Origin: Paraphaeosphaeria minitans
Lineage: Eukaryota; Ascomycota; Dothideomycetes; Pleosporales; Didymosphaeriaceae
Direction: 5' to 3'
Length of the DNA stretch: 64,000 bases
NCBI GenBank assembly: GCA_015832175.1
Contig: WJXW01000005.1
Location: 806,001 to 870,000, forward strand
The notes beneath the pieces were generated by a model. The model worked only from the letters and a program-made list of their open reading frames with translations. It was not told the DNA's origin and searched no databases. Both the position numbers and the translations under genes were made by a program. Shown in pieces: positions 33,617 to 45,557 of the stretch (the first letter of the stretch is position 1; each line of letters begins with the position of its first letter).

Positions 33617-34572
33617 GAGGTGCACTATAGTGTGTGTATGTGTACGTGTATATGTATGTGTACGTGTATATGTACGTGTACGTGTATATGTACGTGTACG
33701 TGTACGTGTACGTGTATATGTATGTGTGCCTTTTCACGTCAACACAGTTTGCGGGGAAGGAGGGAAGGGCTTATTCCCCCCCGTCGTTGCTTCCCTGTTC
33801 GTACCACGTTGACGCTAGCGGGAGCAGCAGCATGGGAAAGTCGACCATTCCCATGGGTAAGACGAAGCAAGGGATTGTAATTCCGCAACGTAGTCTGGAA
33901 ACCAGAATTGATCTTTTCCAAGTGAATCTGAACAGGTTTCATTCGGACTTTGCGTGCGTCACCGAGTTTCTCGTACGTGGCTTCCTTATACCGTTCGCGG
34001 AAGTGGGAATGCTATTCTTGGCTCGTCGCCGGGCCGTCGGCATCGAGCGACTCGCCACGGCCACTTGCGATCGCAGCATCATTGTTGTCTACGTGGGACA
34101 TGTGCCACACGCCACGGCTTCCCTCTACTCTCCCAGCCGGTTGATCTAGGCCAGACTACGCATTGCACAGCCCTACAACCTTGCGAAGATCCCTCGGCAC
34201 ATCACTCGGCAGATTCAGTGTAGTAAATCTTGCATTGAAGCCTATAGACCTAGCATCCACTCCTTCGCCCCAAGCCAAACAAGGATGTAAAAGATGCAGA
34301 GGCCTGCAAGATGAACAATCAAACAGCAGCACCGATCAACGCTCCAAACAATGCAAGCAGGCATCTCAACTCGGCGAATGCAAGGGCGGCCGTGTGCTCG
34401 GCTGAGGAAGTTGCGCAAAGCGCTCCGGTTTGAATATTAAAGGATGTAAAATAGGACCGTTAGGACGTAGCGAGCGAGGCGTCGTGCGGATCGGGATATC
34501 GTGAAGTGCGGAAAGGTGAAAACGGGTATCACAAGGCGACGAGGAAGAGAAGGGCGAGCCGGGAGGGAAAGG
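33617..34572. other. intergenic with a TGTACG minisatellite
   Basis: The left end, next to the DUF202 start codon, holds the repeat at 33630-33728 (listed separately). From 33740 to 34572 only unsupported short frames occur. Confidence 0.5.
33630..33728. repeat. (TGTACG)n / TGTATATGTACG minisatellite
   Basis: About 100 bp of alternating TGTACG and TGTATA hexamers lie 14-112 bp upstream of the DUF202 ATG, so they sit in its promoter or 5' leader. The strict purine-pyrimidine alternation could favour Z-DNA. Confidence 0.85.
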
Positions 34573-36052
34573 CTACGGCCACCAGCCCATCGTCTTGTAG
34601 CTCTCTATCACCGTCTCCACCTCTTCTTTGGTCAGCTTTTCGTGTTGGTACCTGCGTGGGGTCGTGAGCATGCATTGTCAATCACTACTTTGGAGCTGTG
34701 GCACGACTCACGTGAAGCCCGTTTCCTGCTCGAAAGCACTCCCGTCCATACTCAGATCGGTGTTGTGGAGGAGTTCCTTCTCCATGAAGGGAGTTAGAGG
34801 GGTGTTGTTGCTGATGCCGGCCTGGGTCTGCAGGTCCGCCCACGGATCTAGCGTCTCGTCGTTGACCTCGTCCACTACGTGGTCCAGGTTCATCCTCGCA
34901 AAAGTCGAGATGAGCGTGCCGTGGAATCCTGTGCCAATATTAAAAGTGTCGTGCATTAGGACGGCCATGACGCCTTGAGCTATCGAATCGTTAGTCAAGT
35001 TCGGCTGGACAAGTGAGGGAGAGCGGCTGGACAAGTGAGGGAGAGATTAATGCGCCAGGAAGCAAGATTTCGCAATCAATAGCCGGAGATGTGTAGATTG
35101 CTAGTGGGCGGGTGCGCGGGACCATGGACTTACAGGTGTTTCCGTGGTCCACGATGTTGAAGGTCTGCGGTGAGGTACGCGGGGCTTCGATGAACCACTT
35201 TGCGCCTGTCCACAGTGCTCGAACGACGTCGTCGACATGGACTGTGTTGGTGCGCAGATCTTCTTTCCACAGCCACTTCATCTCTTTACCCAGGGATTGG
35301 TAAACGCGAGCCATGCACAGCGCTGTACCCAGAAACTTGCTCGTGTACGGGCCGTAGACGTGCGCCATGCGGAACACGAGCAGATTCAGGCCTTCGATCT
35401 TGGCGAGATCTTCTTCGGCTTGCAGCTTCCATTTTGCGAGCTTTGACCATGGCTTCGTCTTGTCCGTCTCCTTGCGCGGGGCAGTTTCGGGCTTGTACAC
35501 CATGCCTGTGCTGCTCTCGACGAAGCACTTTATTTTGCGGCGCGCGGCCTCCTTGCCCATGGCCATGGAGAGGCCGTAGGTCCTCAGCTTGTAGACCTCA
35601 TCCTCCTGCGAGAAGCGCGTCTCGCCGCCGCAGTTGAAGACAAAGTCGAACTCTTTGCCATTCGAGCGGTCGAATATGCGGGGGAAGGATTCTGGGCGTG
35701 GTCAGCCAAGTGCGTTGGTAGACAGTACAGTCCAGACGTGTGACTGGTTGCACCGTTCAAGACGTACGTTCTCTCGAGGCATCGGCCTGCACGAAGCGGT
35801 CCCGGGTGCACACGTCCTTGAATTCCGAGGCAAGCCAGGCGAGCTCTGGCAGGTGCTTGTCGACGAGGCGAATTTCCGAGGCCAGGTTGTTGTCGTGGAG
35901 GTGCTTGGCGAGGAAGCGGCCGGTGTAGCCTTTGGCAGTGTTAGCAGGTGTCGTCGCAACAGTCCAGCGCATGACGCACCCAGCCCACCGATGATCAGAA
36001 CAGCGGGCTTGTCGCTTGCGGCGGGGGTGCTGCTGCCCTCTTCGACGGCCAT
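34573..36052 (-). CDS. NAD(P)-binding extended SDR / epimerase-like protein
   Basis: Exons 34573-34651, 34712-34979, 35134-35691, 35768-35929 and 35980-36052 sum to 1140 nt (379 residues). The nucleotide-binding turn is LIIGGLGYTGRFLAKHL, followed by RLVDKHLPELAWL. FNCGGETRFSQEDEVY, CFVESSTGMVYKPE, FRMAHVYGPYTSKFLG and NTVHVDDVVRALW are typical extended-SDR positions. Where most relatives have Tyr-x-x-x-Lys, this protein reads SKLAKWKLQAE, so the Tyr seems to be Ser. The exon junction after IIGGLG splits the glycine motif but restores it. The protein has no signal peptide. The substrate cannot be told from sequence; it may be a non-catalytic or atypical family member. Confidence 0.85.
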
Positions 36053-36244
36053 TGCGAGTGCGTGCGCCGAGAAGAACTGGCAGAGGGTAATTCAGTGCTG
36101 CAGTGCGAGGGATTTTCTGGTGTGGAGGGCCAGGTATCGCAGGACAATGCACGGAGCGAAGGATGGACGTTGTCTCTCCGACTCCGTCAGCGGGCAGGAC
36201 GTGCAGGGGGTAATTGGCGATTGGCAGCGGCAGGGCGCGGAGAG

Positions 36245-36336
36245 GGGGATTCGCGCAGCTGGACCGGAGAGAGGGATTCGCGCAGCTGGACTGGAGCAGG
36301 CGCAGGAGCAGGCGCAGGAGCAGGATCAGGAGAGGG
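36245..36336. repeat. 27-bp duplication followed by GCAGGA hexamers
   Basis: GGGATTCGCGCAGCTGGAC occurs at 36246 and again at 36273 (period 27). It is followed by GGAGCAGGCGCAGGAGCAGG-type hexamer repeats. It lies about 200-280 bp upstream of the SDR gene start. Confidence 0.8.
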
Positions 36337-36914
36337 AAATGGGCGAGACGGCAGTTTTGGTGAGGTCTCGTGGCGACGTCGAGTTTATATTATGTGCTCC
36401 AGAGTCAGTGGCATGCAGCAGCCTATTCACTGCTCACCCGAGGCGTCAAGTAGCGTCCTGGTACGAGCATCGCGCTGCCTGGCTGCATCGCTGCATGCAT
36501 GCATTCATGCACGCCCGCCCGCCGTGACGCTCAGCAAGACAGTAGACTAGACTTTCACCGTTCTCGTTTTGGACGTCTGAAACCCCATCCCCACCATCGG
36601 CCAGGCACGTCGAAGGTCGAAGCGGCTGGTGAGCGGCTGCTGGCCGTGTCCGTCGCGGTACCAGGCTTCAGAGGCAGGCTAACATGACCGGCTCCACGCC
36701 ACAAGGGCGCTTGACTGACGGCGCGCTCCCGTTGCGCATGACGAACAATGAACATGCACCTTGGTTGAGAGCGCTGGAAACAACACGCTGCTCAGTGCTC
36801 GCACGCCTATTGTCTTTCTTTGCGCCATCGAGATGATGAGCGCCGCCTCCGTGGACGCTTTCGGCGCGAGTCAATCGACCATGCTAGCCATACTGACGCA
36901 ACCACTCGCTGATG

Positions 36915-37431
36915 CACTCACCCATGCACTCACTCATTGATGCGATCACCCACGCACTCACTCAATCTGACACCCACTCACTCACGCACTCACGGACGCA
37001 CTCACTCACTGGCGCACTTACTCACTGATGTACTCATCCATGCACTTACTCGATCCAACACTCACTCACTCACTCACTCATTCACTCACTAGCGCACTCA
37101 CTCACTCACTCACTCACTCACTCATTCACTCACTAGCGCACTCACTCACTCACTCACTCCTCACTCATTCACTCACTAGCGCACCCACTCACTCACCCAC
37201 CCACCCACTCACTCACTCACTCACCCACACACCCACCCACTCACCCACACACCCACCCACTCACTCACCCACCCACTCACCCACACACCCACACACCCAC
37301 CCACTCACTCACCCACCCACTCACTCACCCACCCGCTCACCCACACACCCACACACCCACCCACTCACTCACCCACCCACTCACTCACCCACCCGCTCAC
37401 TCACCCACTCACTCACCCACCCACCCACCAC
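36915..37431. repeat. CACT/CACC tetranucleotide satellite
   Basis: About 0.5 kb is almost wholly (CACT)n and (CACC)n with interspersed CACTAGCG, CATTCACT and CACA breaks that recur as higher-order blocks (for example CACTCACTAGCGCACTCACTC at least three times, and CACCCACCCGCTCACC twice). Confidence 0.95.
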
Positions 37432-38522
37432 ATCCTACCTCGCATGCACAAACACACCCAACACCCCCCATTGCCATCTCCGTGCCACCAGACAATCCCA
37501 AGGCACGACATCGGGCGCCCAAGACCCGTTCGCACATCAACGGGCGCGCATAGTCTCGGTACCCAACTGTCTCTCGAGCAGACTGCCAATCAAATCAGAA
37601 TGCAAGGACCCGCCTTCCTCCCCCTCCTCCTTTGGGAACCCATGGGAACCGCAACCCCCCTCCGCCTCCCCGTCCACCACCACTGGGACAAGACTCGCAA
37701 GCAAGCACCCACCCGACGTGATTCATAGACTTTGTTGGCGGCGGCGATTGCTGGGTCCGCAACGCTGCGAGAGCCACCTGGTAGCTACAGTAGATACGAT
37801 ACCTAGTACGAGTAGGTAGGTGGCTAGTCTAGCGTGCGCGAGCGTTTCCACGGCGGGCGGTCCCCCCAGTCGAGCGAAAGGAACGGCCCAAGCGAGGGCG
37901 AGCCCGACGGGTAATCAAGTTCCTCTCCAATGCCATGCCGCGACCGCCTTCTGCCACGGTTCCGTGCCTCTCCTGCCCTCTGCCATGATCCTGTTGCCTC
38001 CCCCGGTTCCGTGCCTCTCCCGCCCATCCAACATCCTCCCGCACCTGCATGCGTCCTCTGCCCTCACATCTTCGCCTCACCAGCCAATGGGACACTCCCT
38101 CCAACCGATCCCGACCTTTGCGCACCACCATGGTGATGTACGATTTGTGATATTCGAGTGTCTATGGCTCTCAATTGCCCCCTCCCCCCGCCACTTTCCA
38201 ATTTCCAAGCTTTGCGCAAGCTCTACGCGGCCGAGGCATCCATGTATGCCACTGGCTCGACGAACCTCTTCACTGGACATTCCCATCGCTATGCAGGAAA
38301 CAAACAAAAGCCAACCAATTCCTTCGCACCGCCTCGCACCGAAACAGTGCTCGAAGCAGGCTCCTCTTGGCCCGCGCAGTACGCCTCCGACGTGGAATCC
38401 GCGCACAGTCCTCCATCCCACTCCATCTCGCCTTTCCAGATCAACTCCCCCTCCCCCCAAATGCTCAAGGTGGTATTCCGACCCATCGCCCGACGACCGC
38501 GTCTTCGCCTTCGCCTTCGCCT

Positions 38523-41511
38523 CTAGAAATCCCAGTCCTCGTCGACTGATTTGATCGCCCAGTCAAACTTCTCACGAAGAGTCTTGGAGAAGAAACGCTC
38601 AATCGGGACGTTGAACTTCTTCGAGAAGACAACCGTGAGGCGGGGGTCGATGTAGTTCTGCGTGCACGCGTCAGTGTTGGCATGCATTGCTCAGAATCAA
38701 CGAGACTTACAATCTTCGAGGTACCCAACGCCACCTCTTTGTTACCCTCCTTGTCCTCCATCTGGATCTTCATGTTCTCTATGCGTTGGTTGAGCTTCTC
38801 AATGTTGGCCTCCATCTTCTCCACGGTGGGACCTTTGCCCTCCGCTTCGACCTTGCCAGTCTTGTGCTCCTTGCGCATCTTCTTGCCCAAGTCGGCCGCC
38901 TCCTTGAGGAGCTCGTCAAGCTCCTTGGGCTTCATCTCCTTTTCGCCGTTTGCTTTGAGCTTCTCATTGTCCTTTTCGAACTTCTTCTGGATCTTCATGC
39001 GCTTCTCTTCCACCTCCTTTTCGATGTAATCCACAACCCACTCATCGATAAGGTCCTCGGGGCGCTCGAAGAAGTCGGCACCCTTCTTCTTCTTCTGCTT
39101 GGGGTCGATGTCGATCATCATCTGCTGTGTCCTCCAGACTTGATACCGCAGACCATTGATCTTTTCTTGCATCTTCTCAATGGAGCCGGCATGGCCCGCA
39201 GCAACGGTTCGCTTGTGGTTACAGAGGATAGCGACTTCACGGTTGGCGTCATTGTACTGCTTGACCTTCTCGGGAATAGCGCCCGTGGCCTTCATCTCCT
39301 TCAAAAGTCTGGCCATAGTCCACGACGCGTTGTACGTACGGAACACCTTGGCCGTCAAGCCAGGCATGTACGAAGTCAAGTGCTTGTTGAGGGCTGACGT
39401 CGTGAGCCTGTCGAAGATGTCGTCACCCGTCGTCTTGGGCGCTTTCTTGAATATCTTCAGATTCTTGAACACCTGTTCATCGACCGTAACCTCGTCGTAG
39501 AAGCGGATGCTGTCCTTACCCAGGAAGTCGAAGATGACTTTGTTCGGCGGCTTCAACGTGACGTGCTCAAACTTCAAAGAGCAGCAACCTACAGTGTCGG
39601 CTTCGTCCTCACCCTTCTCGTTACCCGCACGAAGAGCGAACTGATCGATGAGATAGATGGCTGTTGCGCGCTGACGGTCAGCCATCTTCTCGCCCTTCAG
39701 ATCACGTTTGTAGTCGGTTCGGATCCTGTCGATGTGCTTCTTCAGCTCTCGCGCCTTCTCAAATTTCTTGAAGTCGCTCTGGCCCTTGATATCGGAGTTG
39801 GCTGCAAGCATGACATATTTGTAGGCACCGTTGATGTTCTCCTGCCACATAGCCAACCACGTGCCTTCTTGGTCGTGCTTAACCTCCTTCCAACGATGTC
39901 CTGTGGGAGGTTCCGGGACCTTGGCCTCTTTGCCAATGTTGATTGTGATCTGCTCCGGCATGACTCGCTTCTTGACGCGTCCGGTCTTGGGATGCTCGCC
40001 ACGACCACGAAAGAGACTGGGAGGTTCGACCCTGAAGTTGCCGACCTTCTGCTTGCGGCCATCCCACGTGCAGAACATGTAGGGAGCTTCAGCTTCGTCC
40101 TTCTCGGCCTTCAGAGCCTTCTTCTCAGCAGCGGATAATGCCTTCTTCTTCGCACGTTCAGACTCAAACCACTCAAAGATTGGCTTGAAGTCGCACTTGT
40201 CGAAACTCGTGATCTTCACAGTGTTTCCATCTTTATCCTTCCCATGGCCGGTCTTCTTCAAGAGCGTAGAGAAATCTTCGAAGAAGTTCTTGACGAAGGT
40301 GGGGTTCTCCATGTTGTGGGTAGAGTTGAGCATGCCGCCAAAGAAAGTAGCGACCTCCTCGGCTTCGGGGTGGAGCGTGACTGGAATGCCGCCGTAGATG
40401 AGCTTGACATGCTTCGGCAAAGGCTGATATTCTGGCGGGAATACAACACCATTATGCTCTAGGGTAGTCCACTTCTTCGAGCCATCGCCCTTGGTTGGGT
40501 CTTCCCACCAACGGTATTCATCCTCTTCTTCATCCGCCTCCTCGTCCTGTTCGGTCTTGGTCACGGCTTTGGCTTTGCCTTCCTTCGCGGGAGTCGCGGG
40601 CTGAGCCTTCACCTTCTTTGCTGGGGCTTTCGCAGGAGCCTTCTTCTTGGCAAGAGGGACATCGGAGTCGGACTCGTCCTTGATGGCGTTCGATACACGC
40701 TTTGCGGGCTGTTTCTTCTTTTTGACGATGGGCTCATCGTCGCTATCGCTCTCCTCTTTGGGTTTGCGTTTAGGTGCAGCCTTCTCTTTGCTGCGAATAG
40801 CCTTTGCCTCTTTCGCAGCGGCCTGTTCGATCTTCTCCTTCTGCTTCACCAGCTTTGTATTCAAAGGCGTGTCGGAATCCGATGACTCTCCGATCTGGGC
40901 GGCTGTAGCCTTCGGAGGCTTACGCGCCACCAGAGGCACATCGCTGAGTTCGGACTCGGGCTCGTCTTTGGGTTGCGTGGCCTGCTGAGATTTTCGCCTA
41001 CGCTTGTTCTGAGGCTAGTCAGCAGGCTACAAAACAAGGAAACCGGCGACAAAACGCACCAGGGGCTTGTCATCTTCATCAGAGCTCGCTTCCTTGTAGG
41101 ATTTCCCGTTCGTGATGCTGTTGCGAGCTTTGCGCTTTCCATTGACAGTGCCGTTTGTAGCCGCAGGATCAACGTCCATAGGCTCAATCGGGCCCATACG
41201 TACGGAGACGCCGGGCTCGACATGGCCATTGGATGGAAACTCCTTGTCCAATTTTCGGTCGACGTCCTTGGGAATGCGATCTTCGGATTTTGCTACTGCG
41301 TACGCGTCAGTGCAGGCCATGGTGCTGAGAGGTGGGAGGCAATGGAGTGTGGTTGAGGGGAGACCTGGCGCGACGAAGGATGCAGAAGCGTCGCGTGGTG
41401 AGCGAACTTATAGGTGAAAGGTGAAACAAACAGTTTGCGCCGGCCGTAGAGAGACTCACCTCCATTAGTCCTGCCGCGCGCAATAGGCGCGTCGTCTTCG
41501 GATGAGGACAT
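38523..41511 (-). CDS. TOP1: DNA topoisomerase I (type IB)
   Basis: Exons 38523-38657, 38711-41008, 41060-41295 and 41460-41511 sum to 2721 nt (906 residues). The N-terminal ~330 residues are charged and Lys-rich, as usual for nuclear localisation. The core begins at [14 protein letters not shown] and contains [29 protein letters not shown] and CCSLKFEHV. After a Lys/Glu-rich linker, the last exon starts [15 protein letters not shown]; Tyr864 is the catalytic residue that forms the 3'-phosphotyrosyl bond. It relaxes supercoils in replication and transcription. The small first exon (52 nt) supplies [17 protein letters not shown]. The gene diverges from ATP3 across 679 bp. Confidence 0.97.
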
Positions 41512-42190
41512 AGTGAGGGTGGAAGGGCGCCGTTGGGGTGCGCGGTGCACGTCGAGAAAACGAGAACGACGAAGTTCAGCTCTGCCCAGTGAGGGCCCGC
41601 GGGCGTGCGATGCAGCAAATTGGCGTGCCTTGAGAGGCGGGGAGAAAGCTGAAAGGGCGTGTGCAATACAGAGACCGGCTCGCCGCGAGAGATGCGACAG
41701 GTAAGTGATGATGGATGGGAAAAGGCGAGGTATGGGCGAAGAATGAGGGCTGCGGGTTCTTTAAGTGTCTAAGGCACGAACGAACGAGACTCGCGATCGA
41801 GTCCCTGCTGCAGCCGCTAAGTCGGTAATATTCCCGTAACGATCGCTCACGTCGCGGCGAATAACGCACCCTCACCAGGGCCAGCTGCCTTGTGCACGCG
41901 ATATTGTTGGTGCGGTGAGTGAAAGCAATGCCATCGTTCACGGACGGCCGTGCTGCTCACTGTCGTCCTGCAAGTGGCCTTCGCCGTGGTGGCCGCTGCC
42001 TTGTGCTTGCATTGTGCCTGCCGGCACTGCGAGGCGATTATGTAATGTTACCGCTAGCGGGAAGTGCAGGGCAGGCAGGTGCAACTCTTGCAAGCGCAAG
42101 CCCGAAGCACCAGCAGCACCTCCCGCAAACAACACGCAGACCCGCCGGCTGCCTGCCATCTCCGCTCCATCTCAATTCCTCATCGCGCCC
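41512..42190. other. divergent promoter region of TOP1 and the ATP synthase gamma gene
   Basis: The 679-bp stretch between two head-to-head housekeeping genes has no TATA box I would trust. Short frames on both strands have no motif. Confidence 0.5.
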
Positions 42191-43298
42191 ATGATGCTTT
42201 CACGAGCTGCGCGTCCCGCTCTGAGGGCTGGCCTGGCCGCCGCCGCACGGTACGGAGCCCTGCTCGCAAGCTGCCTCCCCTTCGCCCGTCCAACAGCCAT
42301 TGCATCCCCAATTGCATCAGCAACTGACCCGCGTGCGATTCTCTAGGCCCGCCCCCCTCAATGCCCCTTCCGCCGCCACCTATGCCACCCTGCGCGAGAT
42401 CGAGGGCCGCCTGAAGTCGATCCGCAACATTGAGAAAATTACCAAGACCATGAAGATCGTCGCCTCCACCAAGCTTACTCGCGCTCAGAGGGCTATGGAG
42501 TCGTCCCGCCAGTATGGCCAGACGTCCAACACCGTGTTCGATCAGGCTGAGACCAAGCCCGTGGAGGGCGACGGCAAGAAGACGCTGATCGTGGTCTGCA
42601 GCTCCGACAAGGGTCTCTGCGGTGGTATCCACTCTGGTATGTCCAGGGCCACCAGGAAGATCCTCCTTGAGGAGCCCGAGGCCGATCTGGTCGTCATCGG
42701 CGAGAAGTGCAAGGCGCAATTGTCCCGTTCCAACGGCAAGAACATGGTGCTCAGTTTCGCCGGCATCGGAAAGGACGTCCCTACATTCGCCGACGCTTCC
42801 GCCATCGCCGACCAGATCTCGACGCTCCCGACCGACTACTCTTCCGTCAAGATCATCTACAACAAGTTCATCAACGCTACGAGCTACGAGGCTCTCCCAA
42901 TTGAGGCATTCTCCGAGGAGGCCATCAAGCAGTCGCGTAAGTTTGAGTACGCAAGGGCTGGAGACAGAACTGATATGGTCTTAGCCAACTACGCCGCTTT
43001 CGAGATCGACGACGAAGTCCTCGGTAACCTCCGCGAATACGCTCTCGCCAACTCGCTGTACTGGGCGCTTGCTGAGGGCCACGCCTGCGAGCAGTCTGCC
43101 CGACGAAACGCCATGGACGTACGTACAAACCATATTAATGTGCTGGGGTTGTTTGCTGACATGTTGCAGAACGCTTCCAAGAACGCCGGCGAGATGATCA
43201 CCAAGTTCCAGATTCTCTTCAACCGCACCCGTCAAGCCGTCATTACTGGCGAACTTGTCGAGATTATTACCGGTGCGGCCGCTTCAGAGGACAGCTAG
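42191..43298 (+). CDS. ATP3: ATP synthase F1 subunit gamma, mitochondrial
   Basis: Exons 42191-42249, 42347-42936, 42985-43118 and 43170-43298 sum to 912 nt (303 residues). The first exon gives an Arg/Ala-rich mitochondrial presequence (MMLSRAARPALRAGLAAAAR). The mature protein starts near TYATLREIEGRLKSIRNIEKITKTMKIVA, the conserved N-terminal helix of the rotor. VVCSSDKGLCGGIHS and the C-terminal helix ASKNAGEMITKFQILFNRTRQAVITGELVEII complete the signature. The subunit turns inside the alpha3-beta3 ring and couples proton flow to ATP synthesis. Introns two and three (48 and 51 nt) are stop-free multiples of three. A second in-frame ATG follows directly at 42194. Confidence 0.97.
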
Positions 43299-44602
43299 AG
43301 GATTTCCTGATGTCAGACTACTTACCCAAAATGTCGGCTCCCTACCCTGAGCCAGGCTGTGTAGAATAAAGCTTGTTCATATGCTCCTTTGTCATCTAAT
43401 CAGCCCCTGGTCGTCTCTTGGTATCACAAACTGCATTCGCAGCTTATGCTCTCATGTGACATTTCAAAGCTTACTGTTGCCCAGTTGTGCGAGTCGTGAT
43501 CCTCGTCGCACTGGAGGTTGAATGGAGCTGTCATTCACGCGACCAGCTAGTCGACTATCGAATGGCCATGCCCTCGTATGTGACATAAGTCGGGCCTTTG
43601 AGTGAGCATCATCGCAAATGCACCTTCAGACCTGCTAAATACTCTGCGTTCGACCATGATGTGTAACGCACAGCCGGCAGGCACGCACCAGTCGATGGAC
43701 CGGCTCTTTAGGTAGTCTGATGACGAATTGCACCGCATTCAGGTCCAACTTCACGTGGGGAAAGACATGAGTCGAGTACCAAAATGCTATCATTGATGTC
43801 GAATCAGTGCCGCTGTGGACATCACCATCCTGATCGATCGGAAATATCTTCAGGGGTGGCTGGTGATCATAGCAGATGTCGTCGTATCGGTGTCCACATC
43901 ATCCATGACCAGAGGCAAAACTCCAACAACCACTCAAACCACAGCGGCACGGTTGAGTATCGTGAGTCGGATGATTTTCCTGTTCGTGCCTGGTTTGGCT
44001 GCGAACATCCCAGACCGGACAAGTGCATTCCACATCAGGATAGCGTAAGAGGTTGTTGCTTGTTTCACTGCAAGAGCGAGCAGGCCATTGAAACAAGTCC
44101 CCAGCAGCTCGGCTTGCAAACGTCGGCAGGGGAGGTTGGTCGAGTCTATAATATGGCTTTCTAATGCCCTCGTTCCAGTTCCCCTCTGTTCAGCGTTCGT
44201 CACGGCTTCTGCGAAGTACTGCTGGGGTAACTACGACTGCGTTGCTTTTGTTGCACAACCCCTGCAACTTGGTTCCAAACACCACCTGCATTCTACAGCG
44301 CAGCGCGCAAGTCTCACGTTTTCAGCCGGTCTGCTTCGAGTCCTCTCTTTTCCGGCCCCTCATCAACGCGCCTTGTCTTTGGCGCCGACTGATCGCCTCT
44401 CTCCTTACCTCACTTTCTCTACGTACACCTTCATTTGAACGTTAAGATAGAGCGACACCAGCCTTGGCTCATATCGATCGTGATACCTCCGGTGCCCCAT
44501 GAAAATCGCTTTTACGGCTAGAAATTACCCAACAAGTAAGTTGCTGGAGTCAAAAGCGCAACGTGTGGCCGGAAGCTAACGACAATGGACCTGTGCAGCA
44601 CC
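43299..44602. other. intergenic, with a probable 5'-UTR intron at its right end
   Basis: Frames at 43784-44164 and 44088-44445 overlap in several registers and show no motif. From about 44535 the sequence reads GTAAGT...GCTAACGAC...GTGCAG, a full intron pattern ending just before the next gene's CACCATG. It is probably a 5'-UTR intron. Confidence 0.5.
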
Positions 44603-45557
44603 ATGATTCCCGAAAGTCAGTACTGCCAAATGAAGGCAGTCATGCCACAGGTCAAACAGCTCTTCCAGTCGCGGCGCTATATCCAGTGTGCCAATGTTTG
44701 TGAACGCTTTCTGTCACGTGAGGTACGTTCGTGATATCAACTCTTGTTGCAACATTCACCATGCATATCGTACTTCTGCTTTGCTCTACTAGAAGCTTCG
44801 GTTCCCCATGTAATCCAGCACCTTGACCTCAGGACCTTGCCGAATCGAATGTGCTTAGACTGACCCGGTACAGATTCATCCCGTCCACAAAGTCTACTTG
44901 CACTTCTACTTCGCTCTCGTCCACGACACAATGGCACGCGAAACCACGCTCAAGCACCGCTCCACCGGCCTGGAACTTGCAGAGCAGCACTACCTCGTCG
45001 CCATAGAAATCCTTACACCAAGCGAGCCCTACAATCTGGACGATCTCCTTTCACCATCATCGCCCACCTCGGAGTACTTGAGTGCTACCGGCTTCCACCG
45101 CCTCTCCCGTCTTTCCTTCCGCTCAGCAACTTCAAGCACGAGCGACGATGAGGATAGAAATTGGGACCGCGTCGACAGCCCCTATGACGACACTCCCTCG
45201 CGTACACACTCTTTCCGTTGGGGGAAACCGCGACCTGTCCCTATCCCAACCGTCAACGCCTCCCGAGCAGACCATGAGGATCGGTTCTCCACCGAGTTGT
45301 TCGCGCTTCTGCCTATGCTGCACGCGCATTTGCGCAGCGTCAAGCAGATGAAGTCTGACATACCCACGCTACGAGGCTCCTTTTCACGCTCGCGTAACTC
45401 GACTTGGAGCTCAAGACCCCAGAGCCGCGACTCGACGGGCTCGGACGAGAGTGAGCTGGATCAGCTGCGCTCCACGAGGAAGAACTTAAACTTCCGGCCG
45501 AGATTCGATCCCACTGATATTCAAAGGCTGTGTAATGAGGCGCTGGCTGAGCTGTGA
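44603..45557 (+). CDS. conserved fungal protein, function unknown
   Basis: Exons 44603-44722 and 44874-45557 give 267 residues. The N-terminal half reads MKAVMPQVKQLFQSRRYIQCANVCERFLSRE, joined to IHPVHKVYLHFYFALVHDTMARE and LELAEQHYLVAIEIL. This pattern of paired helices with small/aromatic positions resembles a TPR-like fold. The second half is Ser/Thr/Arg-rich and probably disordered, ending with a helix (DIQRLCNEALAEL). The ATG chosen (context CACCATGATT) directly follows a likely 5'-UTR intron acceptor; an ATG 18 nt upstream lies within that intron. I recall similar unnamed proteins in other filamentous ascomycetes but cannot name a function. Confidence 0.75.

Larger units (their letters stand above)
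36053..38522. other. satellite-rich intergenic stretch, no gene supported
   Basis: The 2.5-kb stretch holds a 27-bp duplication plus GCAGGA repeats near 36245-36336, a ~0.5-kb CACT satellite, and C-rich low-complexity sequence up to 38500. Open frames up to 263 residues occur here, but they translate to repeats (THSLTHSL) or to Pro/Ser-rich sequence open in several frames at once. Confidence 0.6.

Noticed and set aside
33620..34149. Frames through the TGTACG repeat (YVYVYM)
   Set aside because: Repeat-derived translation, no domain after the repeat.
36915..37431. CRISPR-like array
   Set aside because: The repeat is a simple tetranucleotide satellite without unique spacers, in a eukaryotic genome.
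37028..37819. 263-residue plus-strand frame
   Set aside because: Its first half is the CACT satellite translated as THSLTHSL; the rest is Pro/Ser-rich and open in several frames.
37820..38554. 244-residue plus-strand frame with overlapping frames on both strands
   Set aside because: C-rich low-complexity DNA with no motif; its end overlaps the TOP1 last exon on the other strand.
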